Source of the DNA: Paractinoplanes maris
GTDB taxonomy: Bacteria; Actinomycetota; Actinomycetes; Mycobacteriales; Micromonosporaceae
Assembly (NCBI RefSeq): GCF_023544465.1
Contig: NZ_JALPVL010000021.1
Span: 22,944 to 86,943, forward strand
Direction: 5' to 3'
Length of the DNA: 64,000 bases
Shown here: positions 36,101-43,757 of the stretch, piece after piece
Layout of the letters: every line of letters begins with the position of its first letter
Numbering within the stretch: position 1 is the first letter of the stretch
The notes under the pieces: model-generated
Seen by the model: only the letters and a program-made list of their open reading frames with translations
Told to the model about the DNA's origin: nothing
Databases searched by the model: none
Made by a program: the position numbers and the translations under genes

Positions 36101-36576
36101 CCCTCGTGTGCGGCGACGGCCAGCCCGAAATCGGTGACCTTGGCCGTGCCGTCGGGCTCGAGCATCACGTTGGCCGGCTTCATGTCCTGGTGCACGAGGC
36201 CGCTGTCGTGCGCGTGCGCGATGCCCCAGGCGGTCTGGACGGCGATGTCGAGCTTCCCGGCCGCGTCGAGGCGCTTGTCGCGGATCGCCTCGGCCAGGCT
36301 GCCGCCGTCGACCCACTCGGCGAAGACCCGCGGGATGCCGTCGATCGTGCGGACGTAGACACAGTTGACCGTGTGCGGGTGCAGGCCGAGCCCGATCCAC
36401 GTGCCGGCCTCGGCCTCGAACAGCGCGAACGAGGCGGACCCGCGCGGCGTCTTCACCGCCAGGTCGACCTCCCAGCCGAGGTGGCGGACCCGGTGCACGA
36501 CGCCCATCCCGCCGGCCTGCGAGTCACCGAGAACCTCGTACTGCCCGAGAACGATCTCGCCGGTCGCCCACGGCAT
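33181..36576 (-). CDS. Ser/Thr protein kinase with TPR and two WD40 beta-propellers
   Basis: 1131 residues. The kinase domain (about 5-260) has QAGGMGVVHRVRHLG, LAVKTP, VHQDMKPANVML and VTDFGLAVA. The HRD motif is HQD, making it a non-RD kinase, while the catalytic Asp, the Lys and DFG are kept. A helical/TPR-like linker (about 280-400: NQALSLLDLGRVEDAENLW) leads into a first WD40 array (about 400-690). A second TPR-like insert (DLLARARALFDGERFAEAAA) then separates it from a second propeller (about 780-1125) with blades such as GRLSAVLREDGSITVWDMA and TVGIWDLATGRCLRTLEGH. Cytoplasmic; propellers likely read a protein partner. It starts 2 nt after the DUF7019-like stop. Confidence 0.9.
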   Translation of the reverse strand: MPWATGEIVLGQYEVLGDSQAGGMGVVHRVRHLGWEVDLAVKTPRGSASFALFEAEAGTWIGLGLHPHTVNCVYVRTIDGIPRVFAEWVDGGSLAEAIRDKRLDAAGKLDIAVQTAWGIAHAHDSGLVHQDMKPANVMLEPDGTAKVTDFGLAVAAHEGTFGGGTPAYWSPEQAAAAAGDRGVRLTTATDVWSWAITVAEMFAGRRITRFGQAAAEALETVRPDLPPAVADLLADCFAERPDGFGDLVTRLSTLYAELTGEPYPRPVPRPALLRSDGLSNQALSLLDLGRVEDAENLWRNAVSADPHHLPSVYNFGLHRWRSGKITGEQVVSALEAARAAGGDPEPGRGALLLGSVELERHEDERAGELLREAAAADPASAEAVAALRERASRSPGISAETLTRQVCAVAMGPDGEHVLFGTRGGGLHHWTPAGGGQPRVLAEGAEVTAIAVDGTGRLSAVLREDGSITVWDMAGGVPRGWKRNALAATAVAVSGDGRYVAAGHRDGLIQVWETDTTRDPVVLTGHTGRVTSLALSRTGARVLSASFGGNITREEGDGTVRHWAVTTGTCSAVWTGPRRGTLASGAPWIHFRGDKVVVTPDARYAVAAWQDGPLVLWDARRDTVVSEATHRLRYEIVLALSPDAAGLLAAGPSLSAQIIDPRDGRILRTLDDDLPELIFGVEAGAISPDGRAVALGGTYQLALRPMPGSGYEAPWCYARPRPVPELHRAQDSFDDLLARARALFDGERFAEAAAMLRTAGDVPGHNRNPVLLTAWRSLLPHGRRAGLIAAWELYHLDGQRLFTQPPAIALRRDGLALATGRWTGHVDLWDFPVARLAGTFQHGPGKAREIRWALGGNLLVLLTWGGILQLLDIRDGRTEIIEGEGGPITAFDLDQSGERILYGEESGVMRLRGLATGVKLFSIRAGDNPIAAVALSPDAVRQVSLDKQGDVRMWRPNTRKPDWKARVPLWQDARLSFTPDNRIVLLSEHMELTGLDAARGKKRYRFRSHRPSMTGHTDVAFSLDRQLAATPDTSKLIVWETGTGKVRHELALPEDPDVFALGPDATFAVVAGATDTVGIWDLATGRCLRTLEGHRTGLHAVQVNDDGTMMVTVDIGGGLRAWELAWEADVG

Positions 36577-36578
36577 GC

Positions 36579-37202
36579 TCAGTCGCCCAGCGCCACGAAG
36601 ATCGGGGTGCCGACCAGCACGTGCATGCCCTCGTGGGCATCGAGTTCCGGATAAGGGCTCGGGCCGTACGCGAGTCGCTTGGCCACGAACTCGAGGCTCT
36701 GCTCGGTGCCGCGCAGCTGCCGCTGAGCCAGATGGGCGGCCGCCAGGGCTTGCGGCTGCCCGGTCTCCCCATCGGCTGCCAGCACGCCGCGCAGCCCCTC
36801 GACGATGCCGGGCAGCGACGACGGCGCGAACGGGTCGGCCGGCGGCTTCTCGCCCTGCAGGTGCCCGGCGGCGCCGCCGAGCCCGACGACCGTACGCTCG
36901 GTCGCGCCGCCGAAATAGACCAGCGACGACATGACCGGGCCCCAGCGCATCAGCATCCGGCCGCGGAAATACTGCCCCGGCTCGTCGACCGTGCCCACAT
37001 CGGCGAAGTCGTCGAGATAGCGCACGACCCTCTCCAGGCGCGACACCCGGTTGGAGGTCACGCCCACCTTGCGTTTAGCGCTGGCCAGCTTGAGGTCGAA
37101 ACCGACCTCGGACTCGCTGGCGCGGCCGAAACCGGGATCGATCTGCGGCAGCATCATCTCGACTTTGGAATCACTGATGTAGATGTAATAGCGCAGCGAC
37201 AC
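36579..37202 (-). CDS. DUF7019-like uncharacterised protein
   Basis: 207 residues. It opens MSLRYYIYISDSKVEMMLPQ, then IDPGFGRASESEVGFDLKLA, YFRGRMLMRWGPVMSSLVYF and a C-terminal TEQSLEFVAKRLAYGPSPYP. I recognise this as the DUF7019-type protein found beside signalling genes in streptomycetes and relatives, but no biochemical role is known. The YFRGRMLMRWG segment and Ser/Lys-rich ends are the most conserved-looking parts. GTG start; stop lies 2 nt before the WD40-kinase start, so it is in one transcription unit with the kinases. Confidence 0.65.
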   Translation of the reverse strand: MSLRYYIYISDSKVEMMLPQIDPGFGRASESEVGFDLKLASAKRKVGVTSNRVSRLERVVRYLDDFADVGTVDEPGQYFRGRMLMRWGPVMSSLVYFGGATERTVVGLGGAAGHLQGEKPPADPFAPSSLPGIVEGLRGVLAADGETGQPQALAAAHLAQRQLRGTEQSLEFVAKRLAYGPSPYPELDAHEGMHVLVGTPIFVALGD

Positions 37203-37235
37203 AGCGCCACTGTACTGACACCGAGCTATGTCTTC

Positions 37236-38138
37236 TCAGATCCAGACGGGCGTGCGGTCGTCGACGTCGGTCCAGGCCTTGATCCCGTACGCGCTGAGCA
37301 GGAACTTCCGCAGCAGGACCAGCAACGCCGGCACGACGGTGACGTCACCGATGCGGGAAAGGTGCTGCAGGTCCGGCGGGTACGGCGGGTAGCTCGACCC
37401 CATCCGCAGGTTCAGCTCGTTCTCCTCCAGCATGGACCCGACCAGCGTGATCATGCTGTCCCGGTCGTCCTTGGCCGTCAGCCGCCGGGTGAACCGGTAG
37501 GGAGCCGCCGGCGCCAGCCCGGAGGAGAGCTGCATCAGCAGGGTGCCCCGGTGGGTCTCCGGCAGATAGAGGATGTTCGCCGTGAGCAGCGAGCGGGGGT
37601 GGAAGCGCACGAAAAAACACGCGCGGTGGCGGCCCTGGCCGACCGCGATGACCAGCGCGATGATCTGGTCGTTGTCCCGGTCGAGCAGCCGGTCAACCGA
37701 AGTGATCTTCAGCGGCGAGCGGGCCTGCGCCACCCAGGGCGGCTCGCCGGCGTGCCCCATCCTCGCCGCGGCCAGGCCGGCGAGAGTCTCGAGCTGCCCG
37801 TCGCCGGCCACGGCGAGGGCCAGCAGCGCCGCCCGCGCCTCGGCCGTCCCCATCTCGACCACCGAGTCCAGCACGATCTCCCGGGGCAGGCCCATCAGGT
37901 CGGTGATCGAGACGAACGGAGCGCAGAGCGAGGCGCCCACCGCCGCCGCGCAGAGCGGGTCGCTCAGCGAGATCAGCCGGAACCCGTGATCGCGGAACAG
38001 CCCCCGGAACTCGGGGAGCCGCCCCCGCACCGAGGCATCCGCCCCCGATCGGTAGGTCTGCCAGATCTCGGCGTCCGGGTCCGGCTCCCGCAGCGTCGCG
38101 AACGGACTGGAAACATCATTTCCCCGTCGGAAGAACAT
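37236..38138 (-). CDS. uncharacterised protein of the kinase cluster
   Basis: 300 residues, no family recognised. It begins MFFRRGNDVSSPFATLREPD and contains EIWQTYRSGADAS, ITDLMGLPREIVLDSVVEMG, DRDNDQIIALVIAVGQGRH and a C-terminal GDVTVVPALLVLLRKFLLSA. It appears soluble and mixed alpha/beta. Longer in-frame extension upstream reads as non-coding, so the ATG at 38138 is preferred. It lies 33 nt before the DUF7019-like gene on the same strand, so it is probably the first gene of the four-gene kinase operon. Confidence 0.65.
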   Translation of the reverse strand: MFFRRGNDVSSPFATLREPDPDAEIWQTYRSGADASVRGRLPEFRGLFRDHGFRLISLSDPLCAAAVGASLCAPFVSITDLMGLPREIVLDSVVEMGTAEARAALLALAVAGDGQLETLAGLAAARMGHAGEPPWVAQARSPLKITSVDRLLDRDNDQIIALVIAVGQGRHRACFFVRFHPRSLLTANILYLPETHRGTLLMQLSSGLAPAAPYRFTRRLTAKDDRDSMITLVGSMLEENELNLRMGSSYPPYPPDLQHLSRIGDVTVVPALLVLLRKFLLSAYGIKAWTDVDDRTPVWI

Positions 38139-38239
38139 GCTCCGATGATGACCGCACAGAGACCGAAATCGATACCCGCGTGTCAGCAAGGGGACGTTTC
38201 CTGGTCCAGCCGCCGGACTGTGACCGACCGCCTGTGAGA

Positions 38240-38488
38240 TCAAGCCGCGGACGTCGGGTTCGCCGCTTCCCGGCGCGCTCGGCGGCGGAGCCACAGCAGG
38301 ACGACGGTCTGAACCGTGAAAGCCAGCGACGTCACGCCGAAGCAGGCGACCAGAAACCATTCCTGATCGATGACGTTGTCGACAAGCGCCCAGATCTGCA
38401 CCGCCGCGATCAAGCCGCACAGCGCGGAGACCCACGGGCTGGACAGGATGGACCTGGCTTTCTGCCCCTCGGCGCTGATCACGACCAA
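38240..38488 (-). CDS. small two-TM membrane protein
   Basis: 82 residues. Two hydrophobic helices: SSPWVSALCGLIAAVQIWAL (about 16-36) and WFLVACFGVTSLAFTVQTVV (about 44-64), followed by LLWLRRRARREAANP, a positive-inside cytoplasmic tail. The start is uncertain: TTG at 38488 has GGGG at good spacing; a GTG two codons in is possible. No family recognised. It is divergent from the MFS exporter. Confidence 0.6.
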   Translation of the reverse strand: MVVISAEGQKARSILSSPWVSALCGLIAAVQIWALVDNVIDQEWFLVACFGVTSLAFTVQTVVLLWLRRRARREAANPTSAA

Positions 38489-38627
38489 GCTCTACCCCGA
38501 CGGCCGGACCGGTAATCAGCCCGCCGGCTCCGTCCGACGCGGTGGAAGGTCCGATGAGCGCCTGATCACAGCGGCGACGTCATTCGGCTCAGGCCGGGCG
38601 GGGACCCTGAGGTGAACCGTTGCTGTC

Positions 38628-40199
38628 ATGACCGACAAAATCACCGCGCGCGGTTCCTGGGCCATTCTCGGCGTTCTCGTCCTGGCCCAGTTCATGATCG
38701 TCCTGGACGCCACGGTCGTGAACATCGCGCTGCCCAGCGCCCAGGAGGCGCTGCGGTTCAGCGACGCCGACCGGCAGTGGATCGTCACCACGTACTCCCT
38801 GGTCTTCGGCAGCCTGCTGCTGCCGGCCGGTCGGCTCACCGATCTCCTCGGCCGGCGGACCGCACTGATCATCGGCTTGATCGGCTTCGCCGTCGCATCG
38901 GCCGTGGGTGGGACCGCCCCCAGTTTCGGCGTGCTGACCGCCGCGCGCGGGGTCCAAGGCGCCTTCGGCGCGCTGCTGGCGCCGGCCGTGCTGTCCCTGC
39001 TGAGCACCACCTTCACCGCGGGACGACCACGAGCCCTGGCGTTCGCCGTGTTCGGGGCGGTGGCCGGAGCCGGTGGAGCCCTCGGGCTGCTGCTCGGCGG
39101 CTTCCTCACCGAGTACTTCTCGTGGCGGTGGTGCCTCTACGTCAATCTGCCGTTGGCCTTCGCCGCGGTCGCCGCCGCGATACCGCTGATTCCCCGGCGG
39201 TCCGGGGAGCGCACCTCGACCCGGATGGATCCGGCGGGCATGGTCGCCGTCGTGGCCGGCCTGGTCGGCGTCGTCTACGGTCTCGGCCGGGCTGAGTCCG
39301 CGGGCTGGACCGACGGCCTCACGCTGACCTCGTTGATCGGTGGCGCGGCCGCGCTGGCCGCGTTCGTTCTGATCGAGTCGCGGGTGGCAGCCCCGTTGCT
39401 GCCGCTGCGGGTGCTGGCCGACCGCAACCGGGCCGGGGCCTACGCGGGGCTGGCCCTGGCCAACGCGGGCCTGTTCGCGGTGTTCCTGTTCCTGACCTTC
39501 TACCTGGAGCAGAGTCTGCACCTCAGCCCGGTCCGCACCGGTCTGGCGTTCGTCCCCATGATCGTCATCCTGGTCCTGACCACGACGCTGCTCGGCGCCC
39601 GCCTGGTGATCCGCTTCGGTCCCCGGCCGCTGATGTCCTCCGGCCTGGTGATCGCCGCCGCCGGCCTGCTCGTCCTGGCCCGCCTCGACGTCGGCAGCCG
39701 CTACGCCACCGGCGTCCTGCCCGGTCTGCTCATCCTGGGTGTCGGGCTCGGCCTGGCTTTCGCGCCGGGTCAGAACACCGCGACCGGCGGTGTGCCGGCT
39801 TCGGACGCCGGCAGCGCTTCGGCCCTGACCGCCGTGTCCGCACAGACCGGCGCCTCGATCGGCACGGCGCTGCTGAGCACGATCGCCGCCGGCGCGAGCC
39901 GCGACTATCTGACCCTCCACGCACGGGACCTGCCCGGAGCGATCGTGCATTCGTACACCTCGGTCTTCGTCGCCGCGGCAGTCATCTTCGGTATCGGTGC
40001 GATCGTCACCGGCGCCCTCCTGCGGTCCGGTCCCCTCGGCCAGGCCGCCGTCCAGCAGCGCCCGCGCGCCGCCGTGCCCGAGAGGGCCGCTGACCGCGAG
40101 CCGCAGGAGCCCGGGGGCCAGGCCCCGATCGCCCTGCGGCCGCCCAGCCACCGCGACGAGCACCACCCAGCCGAGCGCGTAGAAGTCCGGGGCCCGTGA
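38628..40199 (+). CDS. MFS drug/H+ antiporter, DHA2 (EmrB/QacA) family
   Basis: 523 residues with about 14 hydrophobic segments. Family signatures are LVLAQFMIVLDATVVNIALP (TM1, motif D1), WIVTTYSLVFGSLLLPAGRL with TDLLGRRTALI (motif A) and AGGALGLLLGGFL (motif C). These proton-driven exporters expel lipophilic drugs or cell products. The C-terminal 45 residues after the last TM are charged, Pro-rich and unlike a normal MFS tail. No regulator is directly adjacent; the palindrome at 40350 is downstream, not at its promoter. Confidence 0.92.
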   Translation: MTDKITARGSWAILGVLVLAQFMIVLDATVVNIALPSAQEALRFSDADRQWIVTTYSLVFGSLLLPAGRLTDLLGRRTALIIGLIGFAVASAVGGTAPSFGVLTAARGVQGAFGALLAPAVLSLLSTTFTAGRPRALAFAVFGAVAGAGGALGLLLGGFLTEYFSWRWCLYVNLPLAFAAVAAAIPLIPRRSGERTSTRMDPAGMVAVVAGLVGVVYGLGRAESAGWTDGLTLTSLIGGAAALAAFVLIESRVAAPLLPLRVLADRNRAGAYAGLALANAGLFAVFLFLTFYLEQSLHLSPVRTGLAFVPMIVILVLTTTLLGARLVIRFGPRPLMSSGLVIAAAGLLVLARLDVGSRYATGVLPGLLILGVGLGLAFAPGQNTATGGVPASDAGSASALTAVSAQTGASIGTALLSTIAAGASRDYLTLHARDLPGAIVHSYTSVFVAAAVIFGIGAIVTGALLRSGPLGQAAVQQRPRAAVPERAADREPQEPGGQAPIALRPPSHRDEHHPAERVEVRGP

Positions 40200-40505
40200 G
40201 GGGCCATCCGACGATCCACCCCGGGACGAGATCACGCGGTTGAGGCGATCGGACTTGTCCCGACCGCCTCCGCGATGCCGAAGCGTGGACAGCCGCGGGT
40301 GCGATCGCTTGAGACCCCACCACGCCGATCCGTCGAGCGGATCAGTCTGGCAAGAATGCCATTCTTGCGCTGCCGAGAGCGAACCGGCAGGGTCGTACGC
40401 ACGCTGCTGCCGCGATTCCCGGCGTTGAACGTGACGTCACAACGTTCTCGCCGCACAGGGGCGAAGCCGCGTCGTACACCTCGGATGACGGATGGGGGGC
40501 CGGCC
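40200..40505. other. 306-bp intergenic region
   Basis: No convincing gene on either strand: open frames here lack ribosome-binding sites and give basic low-complexity peptides. It is less GC-rich in its middle than its surroundings. It contains a perfect 19-bp palindrome at 40350-40368 and presumably the promoter of the gene that starts at 40506. Confidence 0.6.
40350..40368. promoter_or_regulatory. 19-bp perfect palindrome, operator candidate
   Basis: GCAAGAATG-C-CATTCTTGC: 9-bp perfect arms around a single C. It is AT-rich compared with its surroundings and lies 137 bp before the small gene at 40506 in an otherwise empty region. The form suits a dimeric helix-turn-helix regulator (XRE- or TetR-like). 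The regulator is not in the window as far as I can tell. Confidence 0.6.
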
Positions 40506-40862
40506 ATGGACGAAGCGCCTCAGCTGCAGCTCGCTGAGATCGTCCAGGTCACGTACGGGTCGCTCACCTGCATGGTGCGCTGCGTTGCCGGGACGGTGCG
40601 GCTGGGAGAGACAGTGGAGCTGCGTTCCGCCACCATCGATCTGTCCATCGCCGCCGGGCTGACCGTCGCCGTCATCGAGTACTACGACGGAATTTTCATG
40701 GACTTCGTCGATCTCGGCCGGACCGCTCTGGTCACCGTCACCGGCCCGATCGACGTGTCCGCACTGCGGGCCCTGGCGCCCAAAAAATCCCCCGAGCACC
40801 TGAGGGAGGCCGACCTCCGGCTGGTCGTGTCGGCCTCTCAACCGCGCAGGAGTGCGTCGTAG
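40506..40862 (+). CDS. uncharacterised small protein with EF-Tu-domain-2-like beta barrel
   Basis: 118 residues. The segment LAEIVQVTYGSLTCMVRCVA, GTVRLGETVELRSA and later FMDFVDLGRTALVTVTGP has the strand-turn pattern of the beta barrel found as domain 2 of translational GTPases, here without a GTPase. GGGGGG precedes the ATG at 40506; an in-frame ATG at 40485 is possible. Its 3' end overlaps the convergent FGGY kinase gene by 25 nt. Function unknown; the resemblance is by eye. Confidence 0.55.
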   Translation: MDEAPQLQLAEIVQVTYGSLTCMVRCVAGTVRLGETVELRSATIDLSIAAGLTVAVIEYYDGIFMDFVDLGRTALVTVTGPIDVSALRALAPKKSPEHLREADLRLVVSASQPRRSAS

Positions 40863-42319
40863 ACCTCGGCGAATCGAGCGCGCCGTCCCGCGTAGTGCTC
40901 GACGTGGGACGGACGGGGTTCATAGGTCGCGCCGACGGCGCGGGGTGCCCGCGGGACATCGGGGGCCAGCACGTCGAGGGCGAGCAGCGCCGTGCCGCGC
41001 TGGGTGGCTCGCCGCCGGGTCACGTGGGTGACCGGTCGCCCGAGCACGTCGGCCAGCACCTGGAGCCACTCGGGCTGATCGTTGCTGACCCGGCCGGCCG
41101 CCGCGACCTCCAGCACCTGTGGGGCGGCCGGGTGCAGTTCGTCGGCGACCCGGGCGTACGTCATGGCCACGCCCTCGATGATCCCGCGGAACAGGGCGTC
41201 GGCGTCCGTGGCCGTGGACACCCCGCCGAACACCGCCCGCGCCCCGCCGACCCAGCCCGGCGCGCGTTCCCCGGTCAGATAGGGCAGCACCAGCGGCGTG
41301 GCCTCACTCGGCGGCGCGGCGAGGACGGCCGCGAGCGAAGGGCTCAGCCGCAACGTGCTCTGCGCCCAGCTGACGGCGCGACCGACATCGTTGATCGCCC
41401 CGCCCAGCAGCGTGCGCCGCGCGTCGACCCGGTAGTTCCACAGGCCGAACGGCAGGGGATCGGCCGGGCCGTCGAGCAGCACCCGCAGCGCGCCGCTGGT
41501 GGCAGTGGCCGCGGTGAGCACCGTGGCGTCGAGCGCCCCGGACCCGATGTTGCTGGCGAAGCCGTCGGTGATGACCGGGAACCACGCGGCCGCGGCCAGG
41601 GCGGGCCAGCGGGGCAGGCTCGCCGACGGTGCCGGGTCGGTCATGTCCAGCGGCGGGCAGAACTGATCGGGCCCGACGCCCGCGGCGGCGAGCAGCTCGG
41701 GGTCGAGCTCGCCGGTGCGACGGTCGAGCAGGCCGGTCCACGCCACCGTCGACGTGCCGGCCAGCGGCTGGCCGAGCAGCCGGGCCCAGACGTATTCGCC
41801 CAGCGACCACCAGGCAGCGGCCTCGGCCACGACGCGCGGTTGCGCCTGGGCGAGCCAGCGCAGGCGCGGGGCGTGGTAGCTCGTGTGCAGGCGGGTGCCG
41901 GTGCGCTGCTGCACCGCGTGCTCGTCGAGCTCATCGCGCAACGCCGTGACCGCGGCCGCGCTGCGCGAGTCGGCGTAGGTCAGGCAGGGGGTGAGGGCAC
42001 GACCGACCCGGTCGACCGCGATCAGCGAGGCGGCGAAGGTGTCCATCGCGACGCCGCCGATCCGGATCCCCAGCCGTGGGTCCTTGGTCACCGCGTCGAG
42101 AACCTCTTCGACCTCCGCGACCACCTGGTCGGGGTCGATGACCGAGGTGCCGTCGGGCGCGACCGTGAAGGCGTGCGGCACCTTGTGCTGCAGGCCGTGC
42201 ACCCGCCGCCCGGACGCATCATGCACGCCGCCCCGGGTCGCCGTGGACCCGATGTCCAGCGCCAGGACCAGCGGATCCACCGCGGCGTCGAGAGTGATGT
42301 CGTCGTCGGTCGTGGTCAT
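40838..42319 (-). CDS. FGGY-family carbohydrate kinase
   Basis: 493 residues, the standard FGGY size. N-terminal ATPase phosphate-1 motif LVLALDIGSTATRGGVHD, then IGGVAMDTFAASLIAVD, SGALDATVLTAATATSGALR and the C-terminal GIIEGVAMTYARVADEL and AAGRVSNDQPEWLQVLADVL. It phosphorylates a sugar or polyol; it resembles gluconokinase/xylulokinase-type members, but specificity cannot be read. The ATG at 42319 is chosen because GAGG lies 6 nt before it; another ATG 6 nt upstream has no room for one. No sugar transporter or isomerase gene is adjacent, which is unusual for this family. Confidence 0.88.
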   Translation of the reverse strand: MTTTDDDITLDAAVDPLVLALDIGSTATRGGVHDASGRRVHGLQHKVPHAFTVAPDGTSVIDPDQVVAEVEEVLDAVTKDPRLGIRIGGVAMDTFAASLIAVDRVGRALTPCLTYADSRSAAAVTALRDELDEHAVQQRTGTRLHTSYHAPRLRWLAQAQPRVVAEAAAWWSLGEYVWARLLGQPLAGTSTVAWTGLLDRRTGELDPELLAAAGVGPDQFCPPLDMTDPAPSASLPRWPALAAAAWFPVITDGFASNIGSGALDATVLTAATATSGALRVLLDGPADPLPFGLWNYRVDARRTLLGGAINDVGRAVSWAQSTLRLSPSLAAVLAAPPSEATPLVLPYLTGERAPGWVGGARAVFGGVSTATDADALFRGIIEGVAMTYARVADELHPAAPQVLEVAAAGRVSNDQPEWLQVLADVLGRPVTHVTRRRATQRGTALLALDVLAPDVPRAPRAVGATYEPRPSHVEHYAGRRARFAEVYDALLRG

Positions 42320-42368
42320 CGCCATCCTCGTCGTCGCCCTGGGAGTCCGGCGACCCCGCGCTCTCACC

Positions 42369-42938
42369 CTAGTCGGGATCCCCGCCCGAGCCCGGCAGCT
42401 CGGGTCCGGGCCGGTCCAGCCGGTAGATGACGTGGCGCCGGTCGTCGACCGGGTTGTCGGGCTCCAGCTCGCCCTCGGCGACCCGGGTCAGACCGGCTCG
42501 TTCCAGGGCCCGCCACGAGGCGATGTTGCCGGCGTGGACCGCCACGATCACACATGCGGCATCGGCGTGCTCGGCCCACAGATGCTCGAGCGCCGAGCGG
42601 ATCATCACGGTCCCGAGGCCACGCCCGGTGGCGGTCGCGTCGCCGATCAGATAGTCGATGGTCATCGCGCGCGGCGGCACCGTGACGATCGGCGTCAGCT
42701 CGTCCAGATACTCGGGATAGTCGTGCAGGAACGAGCGTTGCAGCAGCCCGAACGGTGCACCGTCGAGCAGGGCCAGGAGGTCCTCGTTGGGCTCCTCACG
42801 GCGCGCGGACGGCCCGAAGTCGCGCTCGACCGCCTCGGCCGACGTCTCGTGGTTCCACCACCGAGCCACATGCGGCGCCGCCAGCCACCGCGCCAGCAGC
42901 GCGAAGTCCTCCGGGACGACATGCCGCCACGTCACCAT
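42369..42938 (-). CDS. GNAT acetyltransferase, AAC(6')-like
   Basis: 189 residues. It opens MVTWRHVVPEDFALLARWLA, PHVARWWNHETS, then MTIDYLIGDATATGRGLGTV (acetyl-CoA-binding loop, Gly-x-Gly-Leu-Gly) and VIVAVHAGNIASWRALERAG. This is the pattern of AAC(6')-Ib-like and IucB/SidA-associated acetyltransferases. Substrate could be an aminoglycoside or another amine; resistance is not shown. It lies 10 nt after the stop of the gene at 42949, so the two are co-transcribed. Confidence 0.85.
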   Translation of the reverse strand: MVTWRHVVPEDFALLARWLAAPHVARWWNHETSAEAVERDFGPSARREEPNEDLLALLDGAPFGLLQRSFLHDYPEYLDELTPIVTVPPRAMTIDYLIGDATATGRGLGTVMIRSALEHLWAEHADAACVIVAVHAGNIASWRALERAGLTRVAEGELEPDNPVDDRRHVIYRLDRPGPELPGSGGDPD

Positions 42939-42948
42939 GCGACCGACG

Positions 42949-43635
42949 TTACCGGCTCTCGACGAGGCCCAGCAGCAACACCTTCCGCACGACACGCTCG
43001 TCCACGTCGCACTCGAGCGCGACCGAGCGCACCGCCAGGTCCCGCGCCTCGGTGGTCCGGCGCCCCTGGGCGGTCAAGCCGGCGATCGTCCGGTCAAGAG
43101 CGGCTTGCACTTCGGTACGGCGGTCAGCGCTGACCGGCACAGTGCCGAGCCTCGCCAGTTCTTCGGTGAAGCCGCGCCGGTGATACCGCACAGCCGGCGA
43201 GCCGCCGGGCTTGCGACCGGGCGAAGCGGGCCGCTGCGGTTCGTACCACACCGGATCGACGCGTCCGGTCGCGCAAGCCCACCGATAGATCTCACCGCGC
43301 TTCCAGACCTGTCCCGCGCCCAGATGCTCCGCGTCGCTCACCGGATCCGGGAACGCTGACGCGAGGTACGTCGCGGCCTCGGCCCGCTCCTGCTCGTCCG
43401 CCTCGGGGTTCACGAGGACCCGCTCCGCGCGGGCACGGTACATGCGTAGCTCGCGCATACGCTGATAGCTCAGCCCGATGAGTGTGCCGGCGACGCGTAG
43501 CGCGACCAGCCGGGTGTCGGACAGGAGCCGCTCCCGGCGTTCGCTCGCCGTCTCGGTCAGGCCCTCCGGGATCCGGTCGAAGACCGACCCCAGCAAAGGC
43601 CGCCGTTCCTCCTCGCCCTCGCCACCAGCGGTCAT
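42949..43635 (-). CDS. uncharacterised actinobacterial protein
   Basis: 228 residues, highly charged and helical. Visible segments are RRERLLSDTRLVALRVAGTL, IGLSYQRMRELRMYRARAER, GAGQVWKRGEIYRWACATGR and a C-terminal RSVALECDVDERVVRKVLLL that may be a small helical bundle. No family recognised; the C-terminal helices could be DNA-binding. The ATG at 43635 has AGAGGACGGG directly upstream, a better site than the ATG at 43662. It precedes the AAC-like gene in a two-gene operon and is divergent from an SRPBCC gene. Confidence 0.6.
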   Translation of the reverse strand: MTAGGEGEEERRPLLGSVFDRIPEGLTETASERRERLLSDTRLVALRVAGTLIGLSYQRMRELRMYRARAERVLVNPEADEQERAEAATYLASAFPDPVSDAEHLGAGQVWKRGEIYRWACATGRVDPVWYEPQRPASPGRKPGGSPAVRYHRRGFTEELARLGTVPVSADRRTEVQAALDRTIAGLTAQGRRTTEARDLAVRSVALECDVDERVVRKVLLLGLVESR

Positions 43636-43757
43636 CCCGTCCTCTTCTCCGTGTCCGGCCATCGAACGCGGGAACCCCTATCGGCGGCTGCCCTGAGCAG
43701 TTGAGATCTCGCCGGTACAGTCGAGGTGCCGTCCCTGCCCCAGCCCGGGAGTTCGCC

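Noticed and set aside
32608..36654. 1348-codon plus-strand frame opposite the two kinases
   Set aside because: The minus strand carries clear kinase, FHA and WD40 motifs. The plus frame is a low-complexity shadow.
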